Source: Pseudarthrobacter oxydans (GTDB lineage: Bacteria > Actinomycetota > Actinomycetes > Actinomycetales > Micrococcaceae). From it: a stretch of 64,000 nucleotides of DNA. A program made the translations under genes and the position numbers. Location: contig NZ_CP139438.1 of NCBI RefSeq assembly GCF_034258515.1, positions 2,232,001 through 2,296,000 of the forward strand. The letters run 5' to 3'. Below the pieces are notes generated by a model. It was given only the letters and a program-made list of their open reading frames with translations, was not told the origin of the DNA and made no database searches. Of this stretch, positions 62,940 through 64,000 are shown piece by piece; position 1 is the first letter of the stretch; the number at the start of each line of letters is the position of its first letter.

Positions 62940-62945
62940 TATTCT
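62940..62945 (+). promoter_or_regulatory. Predicted -10 hexamer (TATTCT), leaderless promoter of DUF3043 gene
   Basis: TATTCT, 6 bases, then GTG 62952. Confidence 0.55.
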
Positions 62946-62951
62946 GTTCTG

Positions 62952-63551
62952 GTGTTCGGACGTAAAAAGGAAGCGCCCTCGGCGCAGCAAATAATAGACC
63001 AACAGGCTGCAGAGCCGGGGCGGACAGAGGGCTTGAGCGGCAAGGGTGCCCCAACTCCCACGCGTAAGGCACAGGAGGCGGCCCGCAGGCGGCCACTTGT
63101 CCCGGAAGACCGTAAAGCCTCGAAGGCTGCCGAGCGCCAGGCAATCCAGGACCAGCGGCTTAAGATGCGCCAGGCGCTGGACACCGGTGACGAACGGTTC
63201 CTGCCGCTGCGCGACAAGGGTCCGCAGAAACGGTTTGCCCGTGATTACGTTGACGCACGTTTCAGCCTCGGTGAGTACCTGATGTTCGGCGCCCTCGTAT
63301 TCGTCCTGGTGTCGTTGGTGGTCCCGGCGTCCAGCGACTTGATGATCTACGTCCTCGGCGGGTTCTGGGTGATGTTCCTGGCCGTCTTCGTGGACGTGTT
63401 CATCCTGTCCCGCCAGCTTCGCAAGCGGCTGACCGCCAAATTCGGCGAGGTGGAGCGCGGAACCGTGTGGTACGGCTCCATGCGTTCCCTGCAGTTCCGC
63501 AAGCTCCGCCTCCCCAAGCCCCAGGTCAAGCGCGGCCAGTACCCGGCCTGA
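62952..63551 (+). CDS. DUF3043 family membrane protein
   Basis: The 199-aa protein starts with MFGRKKEAPS, then a long basic soluble N-terminal half rich in Lys, Arg and Ala (KGAPTPTRKAQEAARRRPLVPEDR), then two membrane helices (about 115-135 and 137-158), and a short cytoplasmic tail. The DUF3043 pattern (RKAQEAARRRPL, GDERFLPLRDKGPQKRFARDYVDARFSLGEY) is clear. Function unknown. It starts from GTG 62952. Confidence 0.9.
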   Translation: MFGRKKEAPSAQQIIDQQAAEPGRTEGLSGKGAPTPTRKAQEAARRRPLVPEDRKASKAAERQAIQDQRLKMRQALDTGDERFLPLRDKGPQKRFARDYVDARFSLGEYLMFGALVFVLVSLVVPASSDLMIYVLGGFWVMFLAVFVDVFILSRQLRKRLTAKFGEVERGTVWYGSMRSLQFRKLRLPKPQVKRGQYPA

Positions 63552-63577
63552 GCCCGCGGCGCCCTCCAACAGCCAAC

Positions 63578-63608
63578 AAAACCCCGGCGGATATTCCGCC
63601 GGGGTTTT
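63578..63608. terminator. Bidirectional terminator between DUF3043 gene and pyrD
   Basis: A 14-bp perfect stem (AAAACCCCGGCGGA and complement) with loop TAT, flanked by A and T runs, lies between convergent genes. Confidence 0.9.
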
Positions 63609-63628
63609 TGCTTTGGACCGTTCACGGC

Positions 63629-64000
63629 CTAGGGCCGGCGGCTCTTCGCCAGTTCGCGGTTGATCCGGGCAGCCCAGAACGGTCCTTCATAGAGGAAGGC
63701 GGTATAGCCCTGGACCAGGGTGGCCCCGGCGTCGAGCCTGTCCTGGACGTCCTGTGCCGTTTCAACGCCGCCCACGGCCACCAGGGTGAGGGCGTCACCG
63801 GTGACCTGCTTCAGGCGGCGCAGCACGTCGAGGGAGCGCTGCTTCAGCGGCGCACCCGAGAGCCCTCCGGCGCCGCACTTTTCCACCTCTTCCGCCGGCG
63901 TGGACAGGCCGCTCCTGGCGATGGTGGTGTTGGTGGCGATAATGCCGTCCAGCTTGAGGTCCAGCGCCAGGCGTGCGACGTCGTCGATATCCTCGTCGCT
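63629..64000 (-). CDS. pyrD: Dihydroorotate dehydrogenase (quinone), C-terminal part only
   Basis: The frame runs from the window edge to a stop at 63629, giving the last 123 residues. The visible part includes GIIATNTTIARSG, GGLSGAPLKQRSLDVLRRL, VGGVETAQDVQDRL and GATLVQGYTAFLYEGPFW, the FMN/phosphate-binding end of class 2 (membrane quinone-dependent) dihydroorotate dehydrogenase. It oxidises dihydroorotate to orotate in pyrimidine synthesis. The N-terminus lies outside the window. Confidence 0.93.
   Translation of the reverse strand, partial: SDEDIDDVARLALDLKLDGIIATNTTIARSGLSTPAEEVEKCGAGGLSGAPLKQRSLDVLRRLKQVTGDALTLVAVGGVETAQDVQDRLDAGATLVQGYTAFLYEGPFWAARINRELAKSRRP

Overview
This 64 kb window comes from a high-GC Gram-positive actinobacterium, most likely a member of the Micrococcaceae close to Arthrobacter or Pseudarthrobacter. 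The evidence is a complete Pup-proteasome locus with a single-chain PafBC, the mycothiol ligase mshC, RbpA, an actinobacterial cytochrome bcc-aa3 respiratory chain with a diheme QcrC, a three-helix Rieske protein, and many short DUF proteins typical of Actinobacteria (DUF4193, DUF5703, DUF3043, DUF3054). No insertion sequence, prophage, CRISPR array or rRNA gene is visible. One tRNA is present, tRNA-Leu(GAG).

Layout. 0-9 kb: FUSC-type transporter (cut by the window edge), serine hydrolase, xi-class GST-like reductase, M50-like protease, DUF4193 protein, two family-9 glycosyltransferases, SGNH hydrolase, and a secreted HNH nuclease lipoprotein whose only plausible start codon is AUC. 9-17 kb: tRNA-Leu, M20 peptidase, acyl-CoA dehydrogenase, aldo/keto reductase, uppP, mshC, PAC2 protein, HAD phosphatase. 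17-31.6 kb: a site-2-protease-like gene, trmI, then arc/mpa, dop, pup, prcB, prcA, pafA, two FKBP isomerases, fused pafBC, a membrane protein, tatA and tatC. 31.6-41.5 kb: helY-like helicase, amidohydrolase, ppm1-like mannosyltransferase, rbpA, SPFH-NfeD pair, rRNA methyltransferase, peptide deformylase and an NTF2-like protein. 41.5-44.6 kb: a three-gene operon of type III polyketide synthase, methyltransferase and FAD monooxygenase. 44.6-49.3 kb: the least familiar stretch, with a membrane protein, an unrecognised 145-aa protein, a 527-aa lipase-like hydrolase, an 82-aa protein, a SARP/BTAD regulator and a 49-aa glycine-rich membrane protein. 49.3-57 kb: VOC protein, DUF3054, Lrp-like protein, trpD and ctaE-qcrC-qcrA-qcrB. 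56-64 kb: a DasR-like GntR regulator divergent from an HPr gene with a dre-like operator between them, then ctaF-ctaD-ctaC, an A-type Fe-S carrier, M20 dipeptidase, DUF3043 protein and the C-terminal part of pyrD.

How the parts fit. The 17-31 kb block tags proteins with Pup (Dop deamidates the GGQ end, PafA ligates), unfolds them through Arc and degrades them in PrcA/PrcB; PafBC downstream is the DNA-damage regulator of the same family neighbourhood. ctaE-qcrCAB and ctaCDF, about 1.5 kb apart on opposite strands, encode the bcc-aa3 supercomplex. mshC shows that the low-molecular-weight thiol is mycothiol, which matters for the GST-like reductase.

The broadest signal found by reading upstream regions is a recurring TAnnnT hexamer placed 5-7 bases (mostly 6-7) before the ATG or GTG of about twenty genes that lack a Shine-Dalgarno sequence. 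This is the layout expected for leaderless mRNAs and it also decides several start codons. Other points worth checking are the AUC start, the dre operator, the phenolic-lipid-like operon, and the unfamiliar lipase/SARP stretch.
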